Assembly: GCA_020746835.1 (NCBI GenBank)
Contig: JAGPNK010000002.1
Coordinates: 2,666,001 to 2,730,000 of the forward strand
Reading direction: 5' to 3'
From: Stachybotrys elegans
Taxonomy: Eukaryota > Ascomycota > Sordariomycetes > Hypocreales > Stachybotryaceae
Length of the DNA stretch: 64,000 nucleotides
In this document: positions 11,872 to 23,853 of the stretch, one piece after another
Position numbering within the stretch: the first letter of the stretch is position 1
How the letters are laid out: every line of letters begins with the position of its first letter
Notes under the pieces: generated by a model
The model's input: only the letters and a program-made list of their open reading frames with translations
Databases searched by the model: none
What the model was told of the DNA's origin: nothing
Translations under genes and position numbers: made by a program

Positions 11872-12456
11872 ATGAAGTTCAGCCTTTTCTCCGCGGTCGC
11901 GCTACCGGGCGCACTGGCGGTTCCCTTCAGCATGCTAGCCCACCGTCCGTCATCAGACGTCGTGCGCAGAGCCGATGGCGACGCTGACTGCGTCCTCCCC
12001 CGAGACTACCGCGTCCAAGAGTTTGCGGCCCGGACCAATGACACGGGGACGACGCTGTCGTCGCTGCACTTCACGTTTGCCGATACCGCGACGAATGTCA
12101 CGACGCTCTGCCAGTACAACTCTAGCTCCACGTCGACAACACCGCCTGGGTTGACGCCGCGGTACTCTTGCGAGAACAGGGACGTCAAGTTCATCTGGGA
12201 AGACGAGGACTCGCAGCTCTGGCTGATTGAGCGAGTGTGTCCCAACCCGGACGGGTATGCCTCCCCCTTACCTACTTGAAAGAGAGATACTAAAGAGGAG
12301 AATAGCACACCAACATACGAGGCCAGCGGCAGCATGCTCCTCAACCTCAGCTGTAGCGGCAACGGGACATGCTCTTCCAATTCGACCTCCCAGACGGCAC
12401 TGTTCACCAGCCTCCAGCCCGTCAGAGACCCAACCAAGGTGCGGAGCTTGGAGTAA
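11872..12456 (+). CDS. Small secreted cysteine-containing protein, AA1-like / HR-inducer type
   Basis: Exons 11872-12254 and 12306-12456 (intron 51 nt) give 177 residues. The first 16-18 residues (MKFSLFSAVALPGALA) are a clear signal peptide. The mature part has six cysteines (CVLPRD, LCQYN, SCENR, RVCPN, then two in LSCSGNGTC) and several N-glycosylation sites (NDT, NVT, NSS, NGT, NST). The pattern of a Cys near the start, a hydrophobic strand ending TLCQ, a YSC turn and a strand F-W-E-x-L-x-L resembles the Alt a 1-like (AA1) beta-barrel family, which includes fungal proteins named hypersensitive-response inducers. That assignment is by pattern only. I chose the ATG at 11872 over an in-frame upstream start because the signal peptide begins there. 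It is followed on the same strand by a secreted lipase. Confidence 0.8.
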
Positions 12457-13113
12457 GGAGACGAACAATCAAGCAAAGGGCGAGCAGTGGGACCTACATC
12501 ATATCCTGTACCCCAACATTAGGAGAGAAGCTTGGGGCGGTCTGTGCCAGAGCCCAATTTTCGCCCCATGGGACCAATACCCTCTTTACCCATAGAACGC
12601 TTTTAATTCATGATAGACTCTAATAATTCCAAAGACTTCTATTTACAATTCTCTGAGTCTGCGGTGCCTTGGCAAATTTATCTATCGTGCTTGTGACTGT
12701 TGCAACTTTTTTATTTGGTCTCACAGCAACCCTTTGAAGGGGAATCTGGCTGGCTGACTCATCCATCCAATCATCTAAACCTTGAAGCGCCACCCCCAGC
12801 TTTTGTCGCATGACCTCATTTCACCTCACGAGACCTCCCCAACAGCTTTCTGTTACCTCATCCATTGACGGCTTGGCCAAACATCGTCGACGCACTCTTC
12901 ATCATGTGCTGAGCTTCGTGGCCTGCACTTGCACCGGTGCCATCATACCAATGCCCGTCTTTTTGAAATGATCAATTAGTTTTGTGTTCCGCTAGCTCTC
13001 TTCGTGCTGCATTGCTTCTCGGGGATCCCTCTGGATTCGCTCTCGCGACCATGCAACGACCTTCCTAATCAACAAGCCCAATAACCCATCACATCGCCAT
13101 CGGAAACATCGAT
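12457..13113. other. Tandem spacer, AA1-like gene / lipase
   Basis: 3' region of the small secreted protein and promoter of the lipase. Nothing specific seen. Confidence 0.5.
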
Positions 13114-14319
13114 ATGTGGCGAAGCGTCCTAGGCCTCATCGGCCTTTTGACCCTGGCCTTGGGCCAACCAGTCGCATCGTCATCGCCTCGGCCCATGCAG
13201 ACACCAGCTCATGATACCACTACTACGCAGAGTATTTCTCTTCCGCTGTTCGCAAGTCTCGAGCGCCTCGCCCGGCTAGTTGACATCTCGTATTGTATCG
13301 GCTCTACTGGTGTCAGCAAGCCATTTCGATGCGTATCTTGGTGCAGTGAGTTTCCCACGCTCTCGCTGGTCACCACTTGGAACACCGGTATTCTATTGAG
13401 TGACAGCTGCGGCTACATCGCGGTGGATCATGGCACTCAGGACAACGATATGAGTGCGGGATCAAGTCCCAAGGGTTCGAGCCAAGGTTCAATCATTGTG
13501 GCCTTTCGTGGGACCTATAGCCTCGCAAATACTGTCATTGATCTCAGCACTATACCGCAAACATACATACCATATCCTTCACCAGACCACGGTGGGAAGA
13601 AACCCGGCAAGCCTGAACATGAGTGTACAAATTGCACAGTTCACATGGGATTCTTAGAGTCGTGGAATAACGCGAGGAAGCTGGTGTTGCCCGAGCTGGA
13701 GACCCTGCGGGCACAATACCCGTCGTATCCTATCCATTTGGTCGGACATAGCCTGGGCGGTTCTGTCGCCTGTCTGGCTGCCTTGGAGATGAAAGTATCT
13801 CTCGGCTGGAATGGCATTGTAGTCACGACCTTTGGCGAGCCGCGCGTGGGAAATTACCAACTCTCTCGGTTTGTGGACGAAATGTTTGACCTGGACGGAG
13901 ATACGGGCCTCGAGGAGCGTTCCTACAGACGCGTCACGCACACCAGCGACCCTGTACCGCTGCTGCCGCTCGATGAGTGGGGTTACAGACCGCACGCGGG
14001 TGAGATATTCATCTCCAAGAAGGACCTCTCTCCGTCCGAGACAGACGTATATTTGTGCGTGGGAGACGACGACCCGAGCTGCAGCGCTGGCGACGATGGC
14101 AGCACGCAGGACAAGGTCCGCCGCCTCGACTATGAGGTCGAAAGTGCCGAGATCGGCGGTGCAGTCGAGACTTCGGGGATCCCTACGCGCTTCAAGTTGT
14201 GGGAGTTATTATTTGCGCATCGCGATTATTTCTGGAGACTCGGGCTTTGCGTTCCTGGAGGCGATCCAGCTAACTGGCCGCAGAAGGGTTACGACGAACA
14301 AGGATCAGATGAACTATAA
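13114..14319 (+). CDS. Secreted class 3 (fungal) triacylglycerol lipase
   Basis: Single-exon gene for 401 residues. A signal peptide covers about residues 1-18 (GLIGLLTLALGQP). The alpha/beta-hydrolase lipase-3 domain includes the strand IIVAFRGT (oxyanion side), the nucleophile elbow GHSLGGS (Ser213), TFGEPRVGN, and the acid segment HTSDPVPLLP; the likely catalytic His is in FAHRDYFW near the C-terminus. Cysteines in YCIG, RCVSWC, ECTNC and VYLCVG could pair as in related extracellular lipases. It probably hydrolyses acylglycerols outside the cell. It is larger than Fusarium FGL1-type enzymes because of an acidic insert around residues 310-345 (DDDPSCSAGDDGS). Feruloyl esterases share this fold, so substrate range is not certain. 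Confidence 0.92.
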   Translation: MWRSVLGLIGLLTLALGQPVASSSPRPMQTPAHDTTTTQSISLPLFASLERLARLVDISYCIGSTGVSKPFRCVSWCSEFPTLSLVTTWNTGILLSDSCGYIAVDHGTQDNDMSAGSSPKGSSQGSIIVAFRGTYSLANTVIDLSTIPQTYIPYPSPDHGGKKPGKPEHECTNCTVHMGFLESWNNARKLVLPELETLRAQYPSYPIHLVGHSLGGSVACLAALEMKVSLGWNGIVVTTFGEPRVGNYQLSRFVDEMFDLDGDTGLEERSYRRVTHTSDPVPLLPLDEWGYRPHAGEIFISKKDLSPSETDVYLCVGDDDPSCSAGDDGSTQDKVRRLDYEVESAEIGGAVETSGIPTRFKLWELLFAHRDYFWRLGLCVPGGDPANWPQKGYDEQGSDEL

Positions 14320-17086
14320 TGATAATAGCACACGCGTGCCTACCTCTTCATAGCCAATTGTTACATTCGCATAGGAACCGACGTTGAGCTGAGGTGGTAG
14401 TGAGTAAGCTGAGTGTGCAGATTGGGGCGGCTATGGGGAAGGGCAAGCCCATCACATGTCAGCGTCCCATTCTTAGTAGAGAGACCCGGGTACAAAGCAC
14501 GTCTTTCACATTGACACCCCTCCTCGGCTTTGTGGATGTGCCAACTCGGCCAGCCAGAACAAGCTCCTTGTGCGAGGCCGGCACGCCTTACTTGGGGACA
14601 TGGTGTGGCTCGCAAACCAGATGGCGCGATAAGGAACCTGCACCCGTCTATTCGTGTACGTGGTATTACAGCCGTCAATCAGAGGCTGGGGAGTAGCCGC
14701 CACTACTTGATTCGACAAAAGCCTTGGTCAGGCGGCTCTTCTGCTTTTCCACTGCGCGCCAATGGTGAGGCTTCCCGTAAGCCCATTGCGCAATAGCCCC
14801 AGGGATACATGCTGCTGCTGCTGCGTGTCGTCACATACATGGGAAGAATGCTGCTGATTGGCATCCCACGAGGTGGCTGGCGCTCATCATGTGCAAGCGA
14901 GGCTCATATCACCGATGACCTATTACAGCATGTATCCCTCTGCCGGCATGTCGGCAAGTAGCAGGCAGCTGAAGGCGCAAATGAAGGCTGGCGGGAGGAG
15001 GAGCGGGGAAACGAGATTGTCTTGTCTCGAGCGTGCCAGGGACACGGGGGCATTGTAGACAGCCTAGAGGAATGGCCCGCCAATTTGAGTGTAGATCAGC
15101 CACTCGAGGAGGCCTATAGAAGATGAATAATCCAGCCTCTTATCCATCTACCTGTCTTTGATCAAATGGTGGAAATCTCTCGCCATCACTGAAGTATTGA
15201 GCAAGCCTGGTGAGAGAGCCGAGCCCCGAGCAAGAGAGGCTGGGTCCTTGTCCAGGAAACCTGGAAGATGAAGAGCTGCAGGCGCCTCATCTCCACACCC
15301 AAGGTCGAGTGGGTAGACGAATGTCGATAGCCCCCCTCTACTATGTGCTGGCAGCCAATGGTGGAACGCTATGGAATAGCCAGCAGATGGAGGACTTGGT
15401 GAGTAATTATCATGACGGAAAGTCGTTTCCTGTGCTGTGCTACGTGCGCCTTGCCGTCCTGCTGGTCGTTGAGTAGTTGGTCGGCCCAGAGGAGGGTTCG
15501 CATTTGCCAAAGTCAAGCGAAGCAGAGAGACTGCAGTCAACAGTTAACAGTTAGGAGGTGTAGCCAGACTGTTCCTGTTGCTGTATGATTTGCTTATCTT
15601 TCCCAGCCACCGGGCTGTGGCCTTGCTCAAAAGCTCATCTCGTGATGCACAGGGTTTTGCTGTGCTTCCGTTGGTACATAACATGGCTGCATGGAAATGA
15701 ATGAGCCTTGGGCAACCAGGACAGAGACACCACCAAGGTACCCGCAGGCAGCGCGAGGTACTTGGACCGGCTTACCTAAGGCAGGCAGAGGCACCATCTG
15801 ACACCACTGAGGAGGGGCAATTTTAGGTAGCGACGGCATGGGCCGGGTCCCGTTGGGCCGTGCGCTTCTAAGTATCTCCAAGTGGGGGTGCCATTCGTCC
15901 ATGTACCTTTTGGCTAGCTCTCGCTCTCTGCTCTGCTCGCACGACCTACTATGACCGCGGAGGGCTGCGGACCATCTCCCCGGGCAGCCCAAGTGGAATC
16001 GCTGGATGACTGGCAAGACAGGCAGCCAGACTGGGCCCCCGTGGACGGGAAGGCCGTGGATTCCGGAGGAGATGCTGATGCCCAGGCAGCCTGAACTGGC
16101 AGCCCCAAGCTGGATCAGACACAGACACAGACACAGCCAAAGGACGCCCCGACATCTCGAAGAGCAAGCAAAGGGCTTTTTCTCAGCCCCAACACCTGCT
16201 CATGGAACTGAGGACAAGGTATGTAGCGTACCACCCGTAGGAGATTTCGCACGTGGTGGAGGTGACCACGATGCTGGGTTAATGGAGCCTTGCCCATGCG
16301 TCCGGTACGGTACATCAAGGCCAGCGGTACTTCTCCTCCTACAGTACCCGAGCCTGCAACACCATGAGTGGTACCGTACACCAACACGGGTAGATACCTT
16401 TGTTTGTCTTTATTTCTCTCCCTTGGCAAATACACTAACACCACAAGCCAGAGAGTAGCCGTACGCGCGTAGGCAGGCAAGAAGACTGGTCCCTTAATTA
16501 CAAGTTGGATGATGAACAAATTACAAGCAAACCCCTAAAAATCCACTCAAGTACCGTACAAAACCCCTCCTGAGCAAATCCCCCCTACTAGCATCACAGG
16601 CTAGCGGGTGTACGATCACCACGCGGCGGCGCTTGCTCTGCTCCTCACCTGGGCTTCCAGCGTGTTCCATAGCCAGTCACCTGGAAATCGAGCCCTGGGC
16701 GCTGGGCGCTGGGTTGCTGCAGCTGGTGGTGCTGTGTTGCGCTGGCGCTGGGCCCCGCCTCAGAGGCAGAGGCTCCCAAAAATTACAGCGCTCGAGGTCG
16801 GGTTTCCAGCAGGCCAGCAGGCCTGGCAGCCTGGCCAAACCGCCCAGGGGAATTTTCCAAAATATAAACATAGTCCCCCAAAACCCAACAACGCCTTATC
16901 CGCGTCACAACTTACCTCCACCTCCACTTCTCCCACATCATCCAACCCACGACTACTAACAAAACCCTCCCCTCAAAACCCTCCCAAAACCCACCCGACC
17001 GAACCGTCTTCTTCCCTCCTCGACCTCCTCTATCTCTCTCCACATCGCCCGATCGTCCTGATCTCTTCCATCCAACTTTTTTCAAC
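14320..17086. promoter_or_regulatory. Long spacer and promoter upstream of 14-3-3
   Basis: 2.8 kb with no supportable gene. A cluster of GTAC steps lies at about 16300-16376 and again near 16552 (GGTACGGTAC, GGTACCGTAC). The last 170 bases (about 16905-17075) are strongly C/T-rich, as expected for the leader of a highly expressed gene. Confidence 0.5.
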
Positions 17087-18505
17087 ATGGCAACTGAGGT
17101 ACGTTTGCGATGCTCCCCCAGAGCCAGCCCATCCCGCACCGAGCAGCCCCTCAACCTTGACCCTGAGAGAGAGGGAGGGATTGGAGATTCGCATGCCGCG
17201 CGCCTCCCCCCTCCCCCTTCCTCCCTCCTCGCCTGCCCTGTCTGCTTCGTGCCCTCTTCCGTCTCTCTCGTCACCAATGTCTTCTTTATCATACGCAAGA
17301 TTGCTAACATGTTTCGTTGCAGCGTGAAAGGTTTGTCCGCGTGCACAGCCTCCCTCTCGAGAAAACCCCCCCACCGACTCGTTCCAGGCGGCTGACCGTG
17401 CTTTGTTCCATGCAAACAGCAACACCTTTCTGGCTCGCCTCTGCGAGCAGGCCGAGCGTTACGATGAGATGGTCTCGTACATGAAGAAGGTGGCAGAGGT
17501 TGGCGGTGAGCTCACCGTTGACGAGCGCAACCTCCTGAGCGTTGCCTACAAGAATGTCGTCGGTACCCGCCGTGCCTCGTGGCGCATCATCTCCTCCATC
17601 GAGCAGAAGGAGGAGTCCAAGGGCTCCGATAAGCACGTCGCCACCATCAAGGAGTACCGCAGCAAGATCGAGACGGAACTCGAGAAGGTCTGCCAGGACG
17701 TCCTCGATGTTCTCGATGCCAGCCTCATTCCCAACGCCGCTACCGGCGAGTCCAAGGTCTTCTACCACAAGATGTACGTTTGCCCAACTTTTCCCCCAAA
17801 CACCCCTCCATCGGACCCCCACCCCGCAGCCGCCTGACAGCAATCACGGCCACTCACCCGCGTCAAATAATCAACACGCCCATAACCGAAAAGCCTCCCT
17901 TGGTCCGATGGGTTGTTTTTTTTTTCTCTTCTCATTTCCCTACGGCGCTGACATACATTTTTTTACTCTAACAGGAAGGGTGACTACCACCGTTACCTCG
18001 CCGAGTTCGCCTCGGGTGAGAAGCGCAAGGTCGCTGCTACCGCTGCCCACGATGCCTACAAGGTGAGTCAGCTGGGCTGTCACATGTCCCTGCCCATCCA
18101 CTTCAGAGGGATCGGCACGCATACTGACCACGGCACCCTCAACAGAGCGCTACCGACGTTGCTCAGACTGAGCTCACCCCTACCCACCCCATCCGTCTCG
18201 GTCTGGCCCTGAACTTCTCCGTCTTCTACTATGAGATTCTCAACTCGCCCGACCGTGCTTGCCACCTCGCGAAGCAGGCCTTCGACGATGCCATTGCCGA
18301 GCTTGACTCTCTGTCGGAGGAGTCTTACCGCGACAGCACCCTGATCATGCAGCTGCTCCGTGACAACCTGACCCTCTGGACGTCGTCGGACAACGGCGAG
18401 GCTGAGGGTGCCGGCGAGGCCCCCAAGGCCGCCGCCGAGGAGGCTAAGCCTGCTGAGGAGGAGGCCAAGCCCGCTGAGGAGCCTGCTCCCGCCGCCGCCT
18501 CCTAA
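17087..18505 (+). CDS. 14-3-3 protein
   Basis: Phosphoserine/phosphothreonine-binding dimeric adaptor. Exons 17087-17098, 17323-17330, 17420-17773, 17975-18062 and 18146-18505 give 273 residues. The first exon encodes four residues (MATE) and the second is only 8 nt (CGTGAAAG). With the third they restore the family N-terminus [17 protein letters not shown]. The core has the conserved blocks [46 protein letters not shown] and the groove helix [14 protein letters not shown], ending with DNLTLW. The tail after residue 236 is an acidic Ala/Glu/Pro-rich extension. The N-terminus matches the MATERES paralogue of filamentous fungi, not the GHEDAVYLA type, so a second paralogue should exist elsewhere. 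Introns are 224, 89, 201 and 83 nt. Confidence 0.97.
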
Positions 18506-20078
18506 GTTCGTCCTAGCTCGATACCATGGGCATCCCCCGGCGTTTGGAATCCGGAGATGCACCAACCCGTCTTTGTGTTGCCCGCGAGAGCTCGCAGTCG
18601 GGACTCGCAGTGAGCGTGGGACTCTTGTGTTTGGGACTAGCTGGCTGGTGATACCGCGTCATTTGCGCTGTGCGTTGCTAATGTGGCAAGGGGGAGGATC
18701 CGCTTGGAGTTGGCTCGGCCTGGGAAACTTGCGTTGCGTGGCACTTGGGGTTCTTTACCGTTATTCCACTATATGGTGCCTAGGGAACGGCGCCGCCTTG
18801 TCCTCGCCCCTTTTAGCGGGTGGACTTTGGCTGCCCTCCCACGGCAGGTTTTAATCGATAACGTTACAGTTCACCAAAAACTACATCTTCTTCGTCATGG
18901 TCGTCGTACCTCGCGCCCTTGGATGCTCCGGTCAGCCTCGGCGAAGCTCCGGCTCCTTGAATGGACCGCCACGGAGATTTCAGCTGTCTGGCTGGCTGGT
19001 TGGGAGAGGGCTGCGGTGCTGTCCGTTTCTGTTGCTTGCCTGCTCGTTGTTGTTTCTTCCCCTTTTTCGTTTCCTCACTTCCCGATTTCTTCGTTTTCCC
19101 CCTCATCACACATGCTTCCCTTTCCTCTTGCTGTTGATGCCTGGCTGGCATGTGAGGGGGGTTCCTTTTTGTCTCTTGCTTGAGACAAGACCGACCGCCA
19201 CAGGCTCGGTCCCTCCGTCACTGGCAGCCCAAGGGCTTATCCAACAGCAGACGAACAAATAAGAATAAAATAAAATAAAGTTCAATCACCCCGATGACGA
19301 ATCGCCGATGCAGCGATTGTTACGGAGATAGCCGCGAGAAAGGGTGCCGATCGTAGATGGATGGCGTCCCGAGGCTTGTTATAATGCTAGACCCTGGAGA
19401 TAATAATACCCAGGTACGGAGCAGATTGAGAGAGAGAGAGAGAGAGAAAATGTCCGAGATCCTGGTCATGTGGGGGCGTTCCATGGCATGGTTGCGCTGG
19501 TCGCGGGCTGATGGAGGGTCCTGAAGGAACGGGACATCTGCACAGAGAAAGGAATGCAGTATTCCATAGCCTCACGAAATGGATTGAGAGGCATTGGTAG
19601 AGCCTTGCGATGGCATTCACAGAAACTGGGATCAGGTGATGGAAATGCAGGGATAATTATGTCCGGGGCCCTTCTCTACCAACCCCATCTGTCTCGGCCA
19701 TATCAGCATCATCAAGTATCCCCGAGGCACGTGAGCCCAGAGAGAAAGGATTGTTATGTATGACAGAGGATGGGAAAAGGCAGAAATAGGGTATGTGGTT
19801 TTTTTTATTATCTCTTTTCGTTAATTAGTACTGATATTTCTGATCTCTTGGGTCATGATGGCGCCCTTAGAAAGAAAGAAAAAAACATGCATAAGCCGTA
19901 ATAGGCGCCTCATCAAATCGTCGCGATAGGGTCTGGTGAATCGTGACACAGTACTCCATCTCCTTTCCCTTTGGCAGTAATATCCATTCATGTTGTTCCC
20001 ATTGAGCCGCCCTCCAAAACTCCCTGATAGCAATAGTTTGGTCCCACGACGTGCATAAATCCGAGACAAGACAAGTGA
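18506..20078. other. Tail-to-tail spacer, 14-3-3 / unknown protein
   Basis: 1.6 kb containing two 3' ends. A GA dinucleotide repeat is at 19428-19447. No coding region supported. Confidence 0.5.
19428..19447. repeat. GA dinucleotide microsatellite
   Basis: Ten uninterrupted GA units in the spacer after the 14-3-3 gene. Confidence 0.95.
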
Positions 20079-20567
20079 TCAGGCCGGAGTCCGACCCTGA
20101 TCCAGCAACCTGGCAGCCCTCTCGAGCCTCTCCTGCTTCTCCTTTAGGCCGCCAGGACGGCCCTCATCGCTATCGGCGCCGAGGAGCATCTCGTCTGCGC
20201 GCTTGGCCTCGGGACCGCTGGGGGATGCGATGGGGTCGACCATGTCGCGGTACATGGCGGTGCGAGGGGAGCGGATGGGGTCGGCATCAGCGGCGTCGCT
20301 GCTGCGGGTGAAGATTGACAGGCGACGGCTGACGCGGTTCCAGAGGCTGCGCGGGCGGGAGACGGGAGGGGAGGCGGCGGTGGAAGAGGAGGAGTGGGAG
20401 GTGATGGTGGAGGCGGCGGTGGAGGACGGAGCGATGTCGTTGACGCTGTCGGCCTCGAGGGGGTCGAGGGCGGATGCAACCTCGTTACGCCAGATCATGA
20501 TGCGGTTCTGCTTGGCGGCCGACATGGCGGGATGGGGAAGGATGTCGAGATCAGCTCGTGGATCCAT
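20079..20567 (-). CDS. Unknown 162-residue protein
   Basis: Single-exon minus-strand frame from ATG 20567-20565 to a stop at 20081-20079. I do not recognise the family. The protein has no signal peptide or membrane segment. Residues about 15-38 (around QNRIMIWRNEVASALDPLE) look like a short amphipathic helix with an aromatic. A Ser/Thr-rich linker follows (about 45-70). Next is a basic motif, WNRVSRRLSIFTRSSD (about 78-93), with basophilic-kinase-type RRxS sites. The C-terminal 45 residues are charged and probably helical (KEKQERLERAARLLD). An in-frame upstream start is possible, but the chosen Met begins the polar, coding-like part. The regular motif spacing and codon use favour a real gene, possibly conserved only among related fungi. 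It is isolated by 1.6 kb and 3.3 kb of non-coding DNA. Confidence 0.6.
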   Translation of the reverse strand: MDPRADLDILPHPAMSAAKQNRIMIWRNEVASALDPLEADSVNDIAPSSTAASTITSHSSSSTAASPPVSRPRSLWNRVSRRLSIFTRSSDAADADPIRSPRTAMYRDMVDPIASPSGPEAKRADEMLLGADSDEGRPGGLKEKQERLERAARLLDQGRTPA

Positions 20568-23500
20568 GGTGGTTTGGTTTGCGGATAGGTGTAACAGTGG
20601 CGAGAGGTGGTGGGTATAGAAGTGAGGATGAAGGACGCCGGGTATATAAGGTAAGGTAATATGTAATGTTTGTGACGGTAGCAAGCTACCAAGTTAAGAA
20701 AGAAGGAGAAGGAGAAGAAGAAGAAAGACGAAAGGGAGATGAGATGCGCCGTAAAAGATGCGATCAACGTTGATGTTGTAGTTGAATGGTGAGGTGCAGA
20801 TAGATAGATGCGGTTGAAATATCCAGGCCAAGGTGACTAGGTGCAAACTTGGTTAAAGGGAGACCGGCCGCGATTCGATTCACGTGCAAAGGGATTGTGT
20901 CATGGCATGCCTCCCCGTCGAGCACGTCGAGCACGTCGGGCTTGGGGGCCGAGGGCGATGACGTGCAATTGAGATGCCGTGCCTGGTGGCTCACGCGTGG
21001 TCCGGTATGTGATGTGCGTGCGGAAAGGAGGGAGAATTTCTTTTTTAGATTTTTTTGAAAGAGAGTTTTGCCCACAGTGCAGGTCGGTGTGTGGATATTT
21101 GGAGATTATGGATTATGGATGGTGATGGGCGAAATGGCGATCGGTGTGCTCGTCGGTTGGCCCCGCGCAAACCGAGTAAGGGAGAGGCAGTTGGCTGAGA
21201 CGGTCGGGGTTTGTCTGCTTTTAAGGTTGTGGCAAACAAGCGGCTGGCCGGGCTGACTCGAGTCACCTGGAGGCTGGTAGGCAAATGGCTGAACTGCAAC
21301 CTTGGTTACGAGGCGCCTCGAGGTCAGGTCAGGCAGAGAGAGGAAAGAGGAGAAGGAAGACGGAGAGGCGATTCAATTTCCCCAGATGTCAATGTGAATG
21401 TGAATGCAACCAAGGGGCTATGTATGATATGGCGCGTGCTTGCTTGGCCGACGGGGTCCCAAGACAGTCGATGGATGGGATTTACGGATTGACCCAAGGG
21501 CTGATGTCTTGGTCGCGTGAGGTGGTAGGCAGAGGGAGGAGGAAGAGGTGGATGGACGGTGATGGGGAGGGAAGGTAAAAAAGGTCGATCCTCTCTGCAT
21601 ACGACCACGGGGAGGATGAGAGAGGGAGAGGTAACGAACGACCGGGGGGGGAGGGGGCGGTAACCAGGCGTCTTTATCATCACCATCCCACAGATGCAGA
21701 GTACTACTAACCCGGTATCTACTGACCTTAGTGCCAATGTATATGTCTGCCGCGACTTGCGGTGGCATGCATGGAGAGGTCTCGGTCGGCGCGCGAGGCA
21801 AACCAGTCCAGTCCAGTAGACAAGAGAGAGGCCCTCGCCCGCAGAGGAAAAGAGGCATGCAAGCTCAACGCCAAGCTACCAGGTCCCTATCTGTACATTC
21901 AAGCAGTATGCAGGCTGGTTAGCGGTCCAGAACAGGTCTCTTTTTTTTTTCTCCTTCCACGCCCCTGTCTCCTCTATCTATGTACTCTCGAGTCTCACTC
22001 CCACTCCCAGCTCTCCGCCGGTCTGTGTCGTCGATCCTGTCTATGTCGGGCGTGTTCCTGTGATGTGACATGGGGGCGTATTTTCTTTCGTCTTCCCATG
22101 TATCTATCTATCTCTCTTTGCCCGCATCGACCCGGATCTTGGGTCAGGGGTCCGTCCAACAATGATACGGCTTTGAACGTGGCTTGCCATGTCTCTCTCT
22201 CCCATACTTAGCCCGGTGCTTTTTTTTCTTTCTTTTCTTTTCTTGTCTGACAGCCTCACGTGCATCGCCGTTCCCGCTCGCACTCGGCCAAGCCATTGAT
22301 TGGCGACGGCGACGGCGGGCGGCGCTGGTGTGGGTACATTTTGCATCGGCAATGCGAAAGAGGTGCCTCCATACAACCAGGGAGCGAGAGGGGCGGCGGG
22401 AATGGGATGGCTGGATGCATAGCGCTCGTGACTGCTCTACAAACCGCCACCCCTTCAAGTTCCCATCGCCCCCGCATTGGTGGCCACTTCGCCGAGACAG
22501 GGCAGAAGGGGTCGCTGATGCTCGTAGGGTCCTCTTATCCATTCTCCTGCCTTGCCTCTGGCTCGTCTGTGGGGGTGGAGAGAGAGAGACAGACACAAGA
22601 CGCAGGCTTGTGAGACTACCCGCCATGCCAAGTCACCTCTCTCTTTGGATTCACGATGCCGAGCTGCAGTGGCTGACACAATGTGCACCTGACCCAATCT
22701 GGCCGTATCCGCTATCGCTGCTACTCAATCCACTCCTCGAGATGCGACGTGATGCCATCACCAAAAGGTCCCCACAGACATCTCGCCTACCCTGTGCGTG
22801 CCTTCCTTTTCTCCGTCCATCTTCAACACTGCCCGAATAATGTCCTATGAATTCCCTGTAGTACCGGTAGGCTCGCGTAAATACCAGTCGTCGAGGCAAG
22901 CAAACTTTCTTGGCAAAAAACTCAAGCAACAGCTGGCGTTCCCTCCTTCCCCTCTGAAGTCATTCACTGCATACCTCTCCTTCCTTCCTTGCCTGCTTCT
23001 CTTCTTCTTCTTTCTTCCTTGCATCGCCACCACCAACCTCACCATCCACTATCCACGCGCCTACTTAGTCCTATCCCGTGTAAACGCCAACTGCCTGGTA
23101 GTCATCATTCCGAATAAAGTTCTGCTAGTCTTGTCTTCCCGACTCAGCTCCTCGACGCCTCGCCCTGCGCCGTCTTATCGCGGTGGCCGGCCAAGTAGGA
23201 GGGCCAGTTCGAATATACCACGGGCTGCTTTGCCCCTTCCCCCGTCGGAATGCACATCCGGGCCGCTACCCTGGATCGGCTTGCCTCGATCCATCGCCAT
23301 GCGAAGGTGACAAGCTGAGGGATTGGAAGGGTATATTTACGGCTTGCTTCATGGGTCGATTTAACAACCTATTTTCTCACCTTGTGGGAAGCTCGCCAAT
23401 ATAACGCCACAATGTAGTTTGCCGCACCTCTCAGCAAACGTGAGACGAGCTTCTAGCCTCCGAGTCGGAATTGCCCATGATCTCTAACTGGTCTGGGCTC

Positions 23501-23853
23501 GACCTCTCTGGCTCCCAGATTCGCAGAAATCTCCAAGCCACCCCTCTAAGCCGAGCCTTTCTGGGCCCTGCTGGCCTACGCGATTTCGTGGTGGCTTGCG
23601 GGCATGTGCAACTTGCACCCAACGGCGTCACCGGCTCACCTCTCTACCACGTACGAACCCCTCTCCATTGGCATTCCAAACGCCTCTTTGCGTTTGACGA
23701 CTCGTCCCCGTGGCAATGCGATGGCCTCATCATCGCCGGATTTGGTCTTTCTGCGGTTCGCCATCAGCATATATACTCCCCTGAAGATGCGGCAAAAGAA
23801 TAGCCAGAACTCTTGCGCCTCTTTCCACTGCAAGGAATCCACATCTATCCACC
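20568..23853. promoter_or_regulatory. Long divergent spacer, unknown protein / lysophospholipase
   Basis: 3.3 kb. It holds purine-rich tracts on the plus strand (about 21325-21370), T-rich and C/T-rich tracts (about 21940-21965, 22185-22250 and 22975-23030), but no frame with a recognisable domain. Short frames are low-complexity. Confidence 0.5.
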
